Positions 44,005 to 53,428 of a DNA stretch of 64,000 bases are shown here, one piece after another (the stretch's first letter is position 1; each line of letters starts with the position of its first letter). The position numbers and the translations under genes were made by a program. The notes under the pieces are model-generated. The model was not told the origin of the DNA, made no database searches, and saw nothing but the letters and a program-made list of their open reading frames with translations. This DNA comes from Fontibacterium temperatum (GTDB taxonomy: Bacteria; Pseudomonadota; Alphaproteobacteria; Pelagibacterales; Pelagibacteraceae): positions 372,001 to 436,000 of the forward strand of contig CAXNKS010000001.1 in assembly GCA_964203055.1 (NCBI GenBank). The letters run 5' to 3'.

Positions 44005-44877
44005 ATGGATACTTCAAAAAAAATAATAATAGCTGTCAGTATCATTTTTATTCTTGTGGTTGCGATCATTTCTGGTCGAATGATTTTAAATAATTTTATT
44101 CAAAAAAAAATTAATGAAGTAAAACCAACTGAAGTCATTGCTGAAGAAGTAAAAAAATTAGAATTTTACCAAAAAATTGAAACATTTGGAACTGCATTAG
44201 CTAATCAATCATTTTCTATTCGTATTAAAAAAACAGAATTAATTAGCTCTTTAGAATTTGACAAAAATTTAATGATCCAAAAAAATCAATTAATTGCTCA
44301 GCTGAAGACTGAAAAAATTACAGCTCCTTTTAGTGGAAGACTAGGAGTTAGAGAAATTACGCCTGGAATTTTGGGTGGTGAAGATTCTATAATCGCAACC
44401 TTAGACGATATTGAAACGATTAAGCTCGATATAAAAGTTCCTGAAAGTTATTTAAATATTCTTAAAAAAGATTTAAAAATTAAAGCAAGTTCAGAGGCAT
44501 TTAGTGAAGTTTTTGCTGGGACATTAGAGACTGTAAGCGCTCGAGTTGATCCAATTACAAGATCAATCTTAGTTCAAGTAAAAATTAAAAATTCTAATTA
44601 TAAAATAATTCCCGGAATGTTAGTCAGCATAGAAATTATATATAATGAAAAACAATCTTTAGGCGTTCCTGAAGAATCAATAATTCAACAAGGAAATAGA
44701 ACCGTAGTTTACAAAGTAATAGATGATAAGTCTGTTGCGCTAACAGAGGTAAAAACAGGAATTAGAAATTTTGGAAAAGTTGAAATAGTTTCTGGTCTTA
44801 ATCCTGGTGATAAAATTGTAATAGAAGGCGTTTCAAAAGTTAGAGATAAGGCGCAAATAAAATTAATTAATAAATAA
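44005..44877 (+). CDS. RND efflux periplasmic adaptor, short form lacking the helical hairpin
   Basis: 290 residues, membrane fusion protein of an RND pump. An N-terminal membrane helix (about 6-26) anchors it. The beta-barrel (IKLDIKVPESYLNIL) and membrane-proximal domain (VPEESIIQQGNRTVVYKV, GLNPGDKIVIEG) are normal. The lipoyl halves meet directly: QLIAQLKTEKITAPFSGRLG. The coiled hairpin of about 60-80 residues normally found between LIAQL and ITAPF is missing, which accounts for the short length (about 360-390 usual). It lies 3 bases before the pump. Confidence 0.88.
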   Translation: MDTSKKIIIAVSIIFILVVAIISGRMILNNFIQKKINEVKPTEVIAEEVKKLEFYQKIETFGTALANQSFSIRIKKTELISSLEFDKNLMIQKNQLIAQLKTEKITAPFSGRLGVREITPGILGGEDSIIATLDDIETIKLDIKVPESYLNILKKDLKIKASSEAFSEVFAGTLETVSARVDPITRSILVQVKIKNSNYKIIPGMLVSIEIIYNEKQSLGVPEESIIQQGNRTVVYKVIDDKSVALTEVKTGIRNFGKVEIVSGLNPGDKIVIEGVSKVRDKAQIKLINK

Positions 44878-44880
44878 GAA

Positions 44881-47800
44881 ATGTTCTTAACCGACATAAG
44901 TATTAAGCGTCCAGTTTTTGCAACTGTGATGTCGATAATTCTAATTATATTTGGTTTAGTTATATTTAATAAAATAGCAGTTAGGGAACTTCCAGATATT
45001 GATCCAAGTATAGTGACTGTAAGAACGGTTTATAAAGGAGCCTCAGCAGAAATTGTGGACTCACAAATTACTCAAAAAATTGAAGATATTGTTGGCGGAA
45101 CTCCTGGTCTAGCTACCATAGATTCTAGAAGTGAGGACGGAAGATCGGTTGTTAAGATGGAATTTGAACCAGGCGTTAGTGTTGATGAAGCAACAAATGA
45201 TATTCGAGACAGAGTATCAAGAATTATTGATAATTTGCCTGATAATGCCAGTCGTCCCGAAATATTTAAAACTTCAGAAGGTAATCAGGTGGCAATATGG
45301 CTGAGATTAAGAAGTAAAAACTTAAATGACTTAGATCTTAGTGATTATGCAAGCAGATATTTAAAAGATTATTTTTCAAGTGTTGATGGAGTTGGTCAAA
45401 TCATTTTATCTGGTGAAAAAGAAATATCATTAAGAGTATGGATAAATCCATCGGCTTTGTCAGCTAGAGATTTAACTGTTTCAGATATTGAATCAGTTTT
45501 ATTAAAAGAAAATATTGAACTTCCTGCAGGGAGATTAGAGTCTAAAAGCATAGATCTTAATATTAAAGTAGATAAGAATTATAAAAACGTTGAAGATTTT
45601 AAAAATTTACCAATTAAAAGAGCTAGGGACGGATCTTTAGTAAGACTTAAAGATGTTGCTAGAGTTGAATTAGGCCCTTTAAATTTAAGAACTTTATTTA
45701 AAGGAAATGGGGATCCTGTAGTTGGTATTGGAATCTACCAACAATCAAATTCTAATACTATTGCTGTTGTTGATGGAATTAAAAAAAAATTAACCGAGGT
45801 TAAAAAAGATCTGCCTGAAGGTATACAATTAGATGTTGCCTTCGATAGATCAAATTATATTCGTGTTGCGGTCAATGAAGTTTATATAACTTTATTTATA
45901 TCCGTTGCTCTTGTTGTTGGGGTTATTTATTTATTTTTGGGAAACTTAACCTCTGTAATCATTCCTGCTCTTGCAATACCCGTCTCTTTAATTTCTACCT
46001 TTTTACTAATTTATGCCGCAAATTTTAGTTTAAATTTATTTACTCTAATGGCCCTTGTTATTGCAATTGGTCTCGTCGTCGATGATGCTATTGTGATGTT
46101 AGAAAATATTTACAGGAGAGTCGAAGGAGGGGAATCTCCATTAATTGCATCTTATAAAGGAGCAAGCCAGGTTTCTTTTGCAATTATTGCAACAACCGTT
46201 GTCTTGATTGCGGTATTTGTACCTCTTATTTTTGTAAAAGGAATTGTTGGTAAATTATTTACAGAATTAGCTTTAACTTTATCATTCTCAATTGTCATTT
46301 CTGCATTTGTTGCGCTTACATTGTCACCAATGCTTGCTTCAAAATATTTAAAAGTATCACACTCAAAACCAAATTTTCTAAAAAAATTTGATTCTTATTT
46401 AGATAAATTTTCTAATTTTTATTTTGAAACTCTACTTTTGTTACTTTATAAAAAAAAAGAAATTGTTATCTTTTTAGTTGGAGTTTTAATTTCAGTTATT
46501 ATTTTATTTAAAATTACTCCTAAAGAATTAATTCCTCCTGAAGATAGAGGCGTATTCTATGTGGTAATTCAAGCTCCCGATGGTTCAGGATTTGAATACA
46601 CTAAAGAAAAAACCGAAAATATAGAAAAAATATTTTTAAGTGATTTAGGAAAAGGTCTTTATAGAGAGATTTTAGTAAGAGTACCTGGATTTCAAAGTGG
46701 TATTGATCAGGTAAACACTGGTTTTTTAGTAATCCTGCTAGAGGATTGGGGAAAAAGAAAAAAATTCTCTAACGAAAATTTAGGTGGAATATTCCAACAA
46801 CTAAATTCTTTCCCGGGCGTTAAAGCATTTCCAATTATGCCTCAAGGTTTAAGAGGTGGCGCTGGTGAAAAACCAGTTCAATTTGTATTAAAAGGAAATA
46901 CTTACGAAGAACTAATTAAATGGAAGGAAATATTAAAAACAGAAATTGTAAAAAATAAAAATTTAGTAAACGTAGATGATGATTTAGATCTAACAAAGCC
47001 TCAGTTAAAAATTAAAATTAATGCAGACAAAGCTGCAGACCTTGGTGTTTCAGTTGATTCAATAGCAAAAACAATTGAAACAATGTTTGGCTCTAAAGAA
47101 GTTACAAAATATACAAAAGACGGAAGAGAATATTCTGTAATGCTACAAGCGGATGTTAAGAATAGACGAGAACCTTCTAATCTAAATAAAGTGGTTGTAA
47201 GATCTAGTTCTGGAAAATTAGTTCCACTTACAAGCGTTGCAACTTTTTATGAAGAATCTACTTATACATCTTTAAATAGATATAACCGACAAAGAGCAGT
47301 TACTATCTCTGCAAGATTAGTTGGTGGCTATACTATTAGCGAAGCTCTCAATTATTTAGAAGGTATTACAAAAGAAAAATTACCAGCAAGCGCTAGAGTT
47401 GATTACAAAGGTGAATCTTTAGAATTTAAAAATACAAGTTCCGATATTTATTTTATATTCATACTTGCATTATTCACTGCTTATTTATCTTTAGCTGCGC
47501 AATTTGAAAGTTGGAGACATCCATTAACTATCATGTTGACGGTTCCCCTTGCTATTCTCGGTGGAATTATTGGGCTTTGGGTAATTGGTAGTTCCTTAAA
47601 TATTTACAGCCAAATTGCATTAATTGTACTAATAGGTCTCGCCGCCAAGAATGGTATTTTAATAGTGGAATTTGCAAATCAATTAAGAACTCAAGGTTTG
47701 CAATTAAAAGAGGCAATCATTGAATCATGTAGAGTTAGATTAAGACCTATTCTAATGACTTCGGTTGCAACTATTATAGGCGTTGTTCCGTTAATTATAG

Positions 47801-47988
47801 CAACAGGTCCTGGTGCTGCGAGCAGAGCAACGGTTGGTATCGTTATTTTTATGGGAATGCTTTTTGCAACACTTTTTACTCTTTATGTAATTCCTGTGAT
47901 GTATTTAATTATTGGAAAAAATACTGGAAGAATGGATGCTGTTGAGATTGAACTTGAAAAACAATTAAAAGAAGCTTCTAGTAAATAA
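44881..47988 (+). CDS. efflux RND transporter permease
   Basis: 1035 residues, HAE-1/MMPL-like AcrB-type inner-membrane pump with 12 helices and two large periplasmic loops. Recognised: KRPVFATVMSIILIIFG at the N terminus, the proton-relay region GLVVDDAIVMLENIYR with the two Asp of helix 4, and GLAAKNGILIVEFANQLR with the Lys of helix 10. Substrate unknown. It is paired with the adaptor just upstream; no TolC-like gene is in the window. Confidence 0.95.
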   Translation: MFLTDISIKRPVFATVMSIILIIFGLVIFNKIAVRELPDIDPSIVTVRTVYKGASAEIVDSQITQKIEDIVGGTPGLATIDSRSEDGRSVVKMEFEPGVSVDEATNDIRDRVSRIIDNLPDNASRPEIFKTSEGNQVAIWLRLRSKNLNDLDLSDYASRYLKDYFSSVDGVGQIILSGEKEISLRVWINPSALSARDLTVSDIESVLLKENIELPAGRLESKSIDLNIKVDKNYKNVEDFKNLPIKRARDGSLVRLKDVARVELGPLNLRTLFKGNGDPVVGIGIYQQSNSNTIAVVDGIKKKLTEVKKDLPEGIQLDVAFDRSNYIRVAVNEVYITLFISVALVVGVIYLFLGNLTSVIIPALAIPVSLISTFLLIYAANFSLNLFTLMALVIAIGLVVDDAIVMLENIYRRVEGGESPLIASYKGASQVSFAIIATTVVLIAVFVPLIFVKGIVGKLFTELALTLSFSIVISAFVALTLSPMLASKYLKVSHSKPNFLKKFDSYLDKFSNFYFETLLLLLYKKKEIVIFLVGVLISVIILFKITPKELIPPEDRGVFYVVIQAPDGSGFEYTKEKTENIEKIFLSDLGKGLYREILVRVPGFQSGIDQVNTGFLVILLEDWGKRKKFSNENLGGIFQQLNSFPGVKAFPIMPQGLRGGAGEKPVQFVLKGNTYEELIKWKEILKTEIVKNKNLVNVDDDLDLTKPQLKIKINADKAADLGVSVDSIAKTIETMFGSKEVTKYTKDGREYSVMLQADVKNRREPSNLNKVVVRSSSGKLVPLTSVATFYEESTYTSLNRYNRQRAVTISARLVGGYTISEALNYLEGITKEKLPASARVDYKGESLEFKNTSSDIYFIFILALFTAYLSLAAQFESWRHPLTIMLTVPLAILGGIIGLWVIGSSLNIYSQIALIVLIGLAAKNGILIVEFANQLRTQGLQLKEAIIESCRVRLRPILMTSVATIIGVVPLIIATGPGAASRATVGIVIFMGMLFATLFTLYVIPVMYLIIGKNTGRMDAVEIELEKQLKEASSK

Positions 47989-48580
47989 AATACTTATTCG
48001 TCGTCAGTTGATTTTTGCACTGATTAAGTTGTGCTCTATATTTTTTTGCAACCCTATCCACTTCTCTTGCATAAGGAATAACTTTTGGTGATTTTTTATA
48101 ATCTTTAAAGTTTCCCCAACCCTCATGATAGGCAATATATTGTTTAAAATAATCATCTTTTGGAATTTTTAATATTTGATTACTTTTATTAATATACCAA
48201 CCTATAAAATCTACTGAATCGTTAAAACTTATTCTAAGAGCAAGCGGCTGATCTGTTTCACGCACAAACTGATCCCAGGTTTTGTTTATTGCTTGAGAAT
48301 ATCCAAATGCACTGGATTTTCTTTTATAAGGAATAACTTTAAACAATTTATCCCACTCAGGCGCTGCTAGCCAATCAAAATCAGATTCTCTTTGAATGAT
48401 TGCCATCTGCAACTCTACAGGCGCTCCCCATTTTTTTTCTGAATTTTTTACAAACTTGTACCAGAAATAATTATCAGTAAACATCAGACATGTATTTGAA
48501 GTGTCTCTTGGTGCAGAAATGCAGGAAGTGATAAATAAAAGGGAAAAATATAATAAAAATTTAAATTTATTTCGAATCAT
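47978..48580 (-). CDS. lipoprotein with SLT-type transglycosylase domain
   Basis: 200 residues. LLFITSC is a lipobox with the modified Cys near residue 19, so it is membrane anchored. IQRESDFDWLAAP provides the catalytic Glu, GYSQAINKTW and AYHEGWGNF match lytic transglycosylase (SLT, lysozyme-like) blocks. It would cut peptidoglycan during growth or complex insertion. Its end overlaps the RND pump gene by 11 bases. Confidence 0.82.
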   Translation of the reverse strand: MIRNKFKFLLYFSLLFITSCISAPRDTSNTCLMFTDNYFWYKFVKNSEKKWGAPVELQMAIIQRESDFDWLAAPEWDKLFKVIPYKRKSSAFGYSQAINKTWDQFVRETDQPLALRISFNDSVDFIGWYINKSNQILKIPKDDYFKQYIAYHEGWGNFKDYKKSPKVIPYAREVDRVAKKYRAQLNQCKNQLTTNKYFIY

Positions 48581-48605
48581 TAAACTAAACTTAGTTTAAA
48601 TAATT

Positions 48606-48926
48606 TTATTTGGTAGAGCTTTTAATCCAACTTAGAAAATCTTTATTGCCATTGTTTATATCCACAAAAACAATACATGGACATTCATAAGAGCTAATTT
48701 TTTTTACATGCGTAATAATTTTATTAATATTTTTCTTCACTGTTTTCCCAATAAGAATATTCTCTTTTGCAATATTAACTTTTTTCTTATTCCATTTAAA
48801 ATAAGATTTAACACTTGGAATAATATTTGCGCATGCAACTAGATCTTTTTTAACAAGGTCATAAGCGATTTTATTTGCTTCAACTTTATTCTTACAAGTC
48901 ATGTAAAATAATTTATAATCACTCAT
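48606..48926 (-). CDS. cutA: divalent-cation tolerance protein CutA
   Basis: 106 residues, trimeric CutA1 family: CKNKVEANKIAYDLVKKDL, VACANIIPSVKSYFKW and YECPCIVFVDINNGNKDFLSWI are the family blocks. Linked to metal tolerance in enteric bacteria; the actual role is unclear. Divergent from gpmA across 33 bases. Confidence 0.93.
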   Translation of the reverse strand: MSDYKLFYMTCKNKVEANKIAYDLVKKDLVACANIIPSVKSYFKWNKKKVNIAKENILIGKTVKKNINKIITHVKKISSYECPCIVFVDINNGNKDFLSWIKSSTK

Positions 48927-48959
48927 AAATTTTTAGTATCACAATTTAAAAAATAAAAA

Positions 48960-49682
48960 ATGTATAATTTAATTCTAGTAAGACACGGTCAAAGTCAGTG
49001 GAATTTAGAAAATAGATTTACAGGTTGGTACGATTCTGAGCTTACGAAGCAAGGAATAGAAGAGGCGCAACAAGCAGGTTCTTTAATTAAGAATCTTAAT
49101 ATCAATTTTAATTTTGCATTCACTTCTTTTCAACAAAGAGCCATTTTAACTTTAGATGAAATAAATAAAAAACTAGATTTAAGTATCAAAAATATATTTA
49201 AAGCTTGGGAATTAAATGAAAGACATTATGGGGCTCTGCAGGGTCTTAATAAAGAAGAAACTGCAAAAAAACATGGTGAACAACAAGTAAAAATTTGGAG
49301 AAGAAGTTATGATATCCCTCCTCCACCTATGGATAAAAGTGATCCTAATCATCCAGCAAATTATCCAATTTATAAAAAAATTAGTAAGGATTTAATTCCT
49401 GATACTGAATCTTTAAAAGATACTTTTAAAAGAGTTATTCCTTATTATGAAAAAAATATTTTACCTATTTTAAAAAAAGAAAAAAATGTAATCATTTCTG
49501 CACATGGCAATAGCTTAAGATCTCTTTGTAAAAAAATATTTAACATTACTGATGGATCAATTGTTGAATTAGAAATCCCAACTGGAAATCCAATTCATAT
49601 TAAATTAGAAAGCGATATGAGCGTATCAAAGTATTTATATCTTGATCAAAAAAGAGCGAAAAAAATATTAATTAACCAATAA
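48960..49682 (+). CDS. gpmA: 2,3-bisphosphoglycerate-dependent phosphoglycerate mutase
   Basis: Glycolytic interconversion of 3- and 2-phosphoglycerate. 240 residues: RHGQSQWNLENRFTGWYD at the N terminus holds the phosphorylated His, and ELNERHYGALQGLNK and SAHGNSLRSL complete the active site. It ends overlapping the convergent nucleotidyltransferase by 11 bases. Confidence 0.96.
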   Translation: MYNLILVRHGQSQWNLENRFTGWYDSELTKQGIEEAQQAGSLIKNLNINFNFAFTSFQQRAILTLDEINKKLDLSIKNIFKAWELNERHYGALQGLNKEETAKKHGEQQVKIWRRSYDIPPPPMDKSDPNHPANYPIYKKISKDLIPDTESLKDTFKRVIPYYEKNILPILKKEKNVIISAHGNSLRSLCKKIFNITDGSIVELEIPTGNPIHIKLESDMSVSKYLYLDQKRAKKILINQ

Positions 49683-50376
49683 GATCTAATTGTTTTAGCT
49701 TCTCGTAAATTGGTAAATCCGTAACGTGGTAAAATATATTTGGAGCAACCTCTCCAACCATTTTTTTATCAGCAATTACTTCATCCCATACTGGTTGGAT
49801 TGAAAAATTTTCATTTTTTTTATTTTTTAGCAATGCAGGATTAATAATCTGGCATCCTGTAAAAATTAAATTATTAGTATCCCCAGGTTGCCTAAATAAA
49901 AAAGGTTCTGATTTTATAGTAAAATCACCTTTTAAAGTTTTATCAAAACTATTCTCTCTCTTAATCATTAAAAGACCCGAGTTGGCATTGTGCTGTGTAA
50001 AATTTTTATACAAATTTTTTAATGGAGATAAATATTCATCAGACCAAATTGTATCGCTGTTAATAGAGATAAAAGGTTTGTCAGAAAAAAATGATAAGGC
50101 ATTTCTAATTCCGCCTCCTGTGCCTAGGATTTCTTGCTCTTTAAAAATTTTAATATCGTAAATGCTTTTATTCTTTTCAGCGAAAGCTTCTATTTGTTCA
50201 CCAAGATGGTGAGTGTTAATAGCAAAACTTTTTACTCCAAATTTTTTTAAAAAATTTAAAGTATTCTCAAGTAGACTAACATTGTTAATTTTAAGTAATG
50301 GTTTTGGTGTAGTATTTGTAAGGGGAAGAACTCTTTTTCCAAAGCCTGCAGCTAAAACAATTGCTCTTTCAATCAT
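49672..50376 (-). CDS. sugar-1-phosphate nucleotidyltransferase (MurU-like)
   Basis: 234 residues. LAAGFGKRVLPLTNTTPKPL is the nucleotide-binding signature and GTGGGIRNAL a conserved loop; INSDTIW holds the metal-binding Asp. Closest to MurU (N-acetylmuramate-1-phosphate uridylyltransferase) and mannose-1-phosphate guanylyltransferase in cell wall recycling clusters, but no amgK kinase adjoins, so the substrate is uncertain. Its start overlaps the stop of argF (ATGA). Confidence 0.87.
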   Translation of the reverse strand: MIERAIVLAAGFGKRVLPLTNTTPKPLLKINNVSLLENTLNFLKKFGVKSFAINTHHLGEQIEAFAEKNKSIYDIKIFKEQEILGTGGGIRNALSFFSDKPFISINSDTIWSDEYLSPLKNLYKNFTQHNANSGLLMIKRENSFDKTLKGDFTIKSEPFLFRQPGDTNNLIFTGCQIINPALLKNKKNENFSIQPVWDEVIADKKMVGEVAPNIFYHVTDLPIYEKLKQLDLIG

Positions 50377-51302
50377 TTACCTTTTAAGCACCACTCAATA
50401 ATTCCCTTTTGACAGTGCAGTCTATTCTCAGCCTGTTGCCACACCACAGATTGCTTACCATCAATAACACCAGCACTTACTTCTTCTCCTCTTTGCGCTG
50501 GTAAATCATGCATAAAAATTGCATCTTTTTTTGCAACTTTCATTAATTTTTCATTAACTTGAAAGTTCTTAAATGCTTTTCTTTTTTTACTTAAATTTCC
50601 TTTATCACCCATGGAAATCCATTTATCTGTCATAACGCAATCTGCATTATCCACCGCATCTTTTGCATCATGTAATATTTCAATATCTGCTTTTTTCTTC
50701 TTAGCCCAAGCAACAACTTTTTTTGATGGCATAAAATCTTTTGGACAGGCAATTTTTAATTCAAAATCGAATTGGGTAGCTGCTTCCATTAAAGAATTGG
50801 TAACGTTATTACCATCACCAACCCAAGCAATTTTTTTACCCTGTATGGATCCTTTGATTTCTTCAAATGTCATAACATCACTCAAAATCTGACAAGGATG
50901 ACTATCATTCGTTAGTCCATTGATAATAGGCACTGTAAGAAGCTCAGAAAATTTTAATAAAGTACTATGCTCAAAAGTTCTAAGCATAATAATATCTGAG
51001 AAAACTGAGAAGATTCTTGCTGTATCTGCAATTGTCTCTCCGCCAATACCAACATGTAAATTCTCAGAATTAATAACTATCGTCTGACCACCTAACTGTC
51101 TCATTGCTAAATCAAAGGATAGTCTTGTTCTTGTAGATGGTTTTTCAAAAACCATCAGTAGCATCTTTCCTTCTAAAGGATTGTCTTTATCAATAAGAAC
51201 TTTGCCTTTATTATTTCTATTCTTTTTTCTTGTCTTAGAATTTTCGACAATCTGTCTTAAATCTTTTTTTTCAATCAAACTTAAATCTAAAAAATGTTTC
51301 AT
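50373..51302 (-). CDS. argF: ornithine carbamoyltransferase
   Basis: Forms citrulline from ornithine and carbamoyl phosphate in arginine synthesis. 309 residues: STRTR at 56-60 binds carbamoyl phosphate, NDSHPCQILSD the second site, and HDLPAQRGEEV the ornithine loop with the C-terminal region. It starts 2 bases after argD and is followed by an overlapping nucleotidyltransferase gene. Confidence 0.97.
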   Translation of the reverse strand: MKHFLDLSLIEKKDLRQIVENSKTRKKNRNNKGKVLIDKDNPLEGKMLLMVFEKPSTRTRLSFDLAMRQLGGQTIVINSENLHVGIGGETIADTARIFSVFSDIIMLRTFEHSTLLKFSELLTVPIINGLTNDSHPCQILSDVMTFEEIKGSIQGKKIAWVGDGNNVTNSLMEAATQFDFELKIACPKDFMPSKKVVAWAKKKKADIEILHDAKDAVDNADCVMTDKWISMGDKGNLSKKRKAFKNFQVNEKLMKVAKKDAIFMHDLPAQRGEEVSAGVIDGKQSVVWQQAENRLHCQKGIIEWCLKGK

Positions 51303-51304
51303 AA

Positions 51305-52468
51305 TTAAAATTCAGAACAAGTTTTTGTGATTATTTTGATTGCTTCATCAATATCTTTTTTTTCAACAATAAGCGGAGGTAGTAATCTTATAACGTTATC
51401 GCCAGCTTTTACTGCTAGCATCTTATTTTGAAATAAATGATCTAAAAACTTATTATTATCTACTTTTAACTTAATTCCTCTTAAAAGACCAATGCCTCTT
51501 ACTTGTTCAATAACATTACTATATTTTTTTTGTACTTCTTTTAATTTTGTCTCAAAATAACTGCCAACTTCCTGAACATTTTCCAAAAATCCTTTTTGTA
51601 AAATAATATCTAATACCGCATTACCAACGCTCATCGCTAAAGGATTTCCTCCAAATGTACTGCCATGCGATCCAGGTTTCATTCCAACTGCAACTTTTTT
51701 GCTTACTAAGCATGCGCCTATTGGAAAACCACCACCAATTCCTTTTGCAATAGGAACAATGTCTGGAACAATATTAGCCCACTCAAATGCAAAAAATTTT
51801 CCACTTCTTCCAATTCCACACTGAACCTCATCTAAAATAAGTAAAATTCCATTCTCATCGCAAAGTTTTCTTAAAGGCTTCAAGCAATAATCTGGAACAA
51901 CTCTTACTCCGCCCTCTCCTTGAACAGTTTCAAGCATGATTGCAGCGGTATTTTTTGTAATCGCTTTTTTTAAAGCCTCATGATCTCCAAATGGAACTTG
52001 ATCAAAACCATCAACTTTAGGACCAAATCCTAACGTATGCTCTTTATTATTAGCTGCAAATAAAGCGGCTAAAGTTCTTCCATGAAAAGCACCTTCGAAA
52101 GTAATAATTCTATTTCTTTCAGGCTGACCTATTTCAAAAAAATATTTTCTTGCAACTTTAATGCTTGTTTCAGTTGCCTCTGCTCCTGAATTTACAAATA
52201 TAACAAAGTCAGCAAAAGTATTATCAGTTAATCTTTTAGCTAATTTCTCCTGTTCAGGAATTGTAAAAGCATTAGATACATGCCACAATTTTTCAGATTG
52301 TTTTTTTATGGTCTCAACTAAATGAGGATGGCAATGTCCTAAAGAATTTACAGCAATACCGGAAACGAAATCTAAATATTTCTCTCCTGTAGTTGATGTA
52401 AGGTAAGTTCCTTTTCCTTCTGAAAAAGAGACTTCTCTTCTTTTATATGTACCTAATACTGAACTCAT
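51305..52468 (-). CDS. argD: acetylornithine aminotransferase
   Basis: PLP-dependent class III aminotransferase for arginine synthesis, which can also act on succinyldiaminopimelate. 387 residues: FVNSGAEATETSIKVARK, ETVQGEGGVRV, LILDEVQCGIGRSGKFF and the PLP Lys in PIAKGIGGGFPIGA are intact. It lies between an ABC-2 permease (5 bases upstream) and argF. Confidence 0.95.
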   Translation of the reverse strand: MSSVLGTYKRREVSFSEGKGTYLTSTTGEKYLDFVSGIAVNSLGHCHPHLVETIKKQSEKLWHVSNAFTIPEQEKLAKRLTDNTFADFVIFVNSGAEATETSIKVARKYFFEIGQPERNRIITFEGAFHGRTLAALFAANNKEHTLGFGPKVDGFDQVPFGDHEALKKAITKNTAAIMLETVQGEGGVRVVPDYCLKPLRKLCDENGILLILDEVQCGIGRSGKFFAFEWANIVPDIVPIAKGIGGGFPIGACLVSKKVAVGMKPGSHGSTFGGNPLAMSVGNAVLDIILQKGFLENVQEVGSYFETKLKEVQKKYSNVIEQVRGIGLLRGIKLKVDNNKFLDHLFQNKMLAVKAGDNVIRLLPPLIVEKKDIDEAIKIITKTCSEF

Positions 52469-52473
52469 GAAAA

Positions 52474-53283
52474 TTAGCTTTTAATTCTATATCCTTTTTT
52501 AAAAAGGATATAACATATTACCCATAAAGCTAAATTGATAAATGTTAAGTAAAAGAATCCTATAACAATAGATCCATCAGCCTGTCCTAAAAATCCATAT
52601 CTAAATCCATCAATGGCATAAAAGAACGGATTTGCATGACTAATATAATAAAATGCTGAATGTAGATTTTGTATAGAATAAAAAGTTCCTGATAAAAATG
52701 ATAAAGGAACAATAACAAAGTTTGTAACTGTTGCCATATTATCAAACTTTTGAGCCCATAATCCTGTAATAAATCCTAAACAAGCAAGCATTGATGAACC
52801 CAGTAATGCAAATATAAGAATTATAAAAATATTATGAACCGGTATATGCGCAAACGGAATAATAATTAACACTGAAAAGAATCCAATAACCAAACCTCTT
52901 GTGATTGCTCCTAAAAGCATTGCAGCTGTTACTTCCATAGGACTAAGCGGTGGATACAAAATATCGACGATATTTCCCTGAACTTTAGCAATCATTAATG
53001 ATGAAGAAGTGTTAGCAAAAGCATTTTGCAAGATCTGCATGCAAATTAGGCCTGGCAATATAAACACTCCATATTCATGTCCTAAAATATTATTTCTATT
53101 AAGTCCTAAAGCTATTGTAAAAACAGCTAAAAAAAGCACTAGCGTTACTACAGGTGAAAATACTGTTTGAATCCAAACGTTCAAAAATCTTAAAATTTCT
53201 TTTTTATAAAGTGTGTAAAATCCAATCCAGTTAATGGATATGACTTGTGGAATTCTAATTTTATAATCTTTAATTGCGCTCAT
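52474..53283 (-). CDS. ABC-2 type transporter permease
   Basis: 269 residues, six membrane helices, the ABC-2 membrane domain: ISINWIGFYTLYKKEILRFL near the start, VSLSFLSGTFYS and HANPFFYAIDGFRYG near the end. It would export a lipid, glycan or drug, but the ATPase partner is not adjacent. Located immediately upstream of argDF, probably by chance operon packing. Confidence 0.88.
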   Translation of the reverse strand: MSAIKDYKIRIPQVISINWIGFYTLYKKEILRFLNVWIQTVFSPVVTLVLFLAVFTIALGLNRNNILGHEYGVFILPGLICMQILQNAFANTSSSLMIAKVQGNIVDILYPPLSPMEVTAAMLLGAITRGLVIGFFSVLIIIPFAHIPVHNIFIILIFALLGSSMLACLGFITGLWAQKFDNMATVTNFVIVPLSFLSGTFYSIQNLHSAFYYISHANPFFYAIDGFRYGFLGQADGSIVIGFFYLTFINLALWVICYILFKKGYRIKS

Positions 53284-53315
53284 ATTTTTAAGTATTATTA
53301 AAATATATAGATAAA

Positions 53316-53324
53316 TGTGGATAA
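53316..53324 (-). promoter_or_regulatory. DnaA box (perfect consensus)
   Basis: TGTGGATAA on the plus strand reads TTATCCACA on the minus strand, the strong DnaA-binding sequence. It lies 113 bases before gcrA and faces a second, weaker box 28 bases downstream. Confidence 0.5.
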
Positions 53325-53352
53325 ATTTATGTAAATTAAATAAATCACTGAT

Positions 53353-53361
53353 TTATCTACA
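53353..53361 (+). promoter_or_regulatory. DnaA-box-like site
   Basis: TTATCTACA differs from the DnaA consensus at one position and lies about 20 bases before the TATAAT of gcrA, near where the -35 element would be. The same 9-mer also occurs inside the DUF2798 coding sequence, so alone it is weak. Confidence 0.35.
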
Positions 53362-53428
53362 CTTTTTTAACCTATATATAGTATAATTTACTTTAGCTTA
53401 GACTACATATAGTATTTAACCAGCTTTT

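Larger units (their letters stand above)
53284..53428. promoter_or_regulatory. promoter region of gcrA with two DnaA-box-like sites
   Basis: No gene fits here. It holds a perfect DnaA box (53316-53324, minus strand TTATCCACA), a one-mismatch box TTATCTACA (53353-53361, plus strand), and TATAAT at 53382-53387, about 40 bases before the gcrA ATG. I find no GANTC methylation site in it. Confidence 0.55.

Noticed and set aside
53316..53361. Chromosome replication origin
   Set aside because: Only two DnaA-like boxes, no cluster, no neighbouring origin genes such as dnaA, hemE or parAB. A gcrA promoter role fits better.
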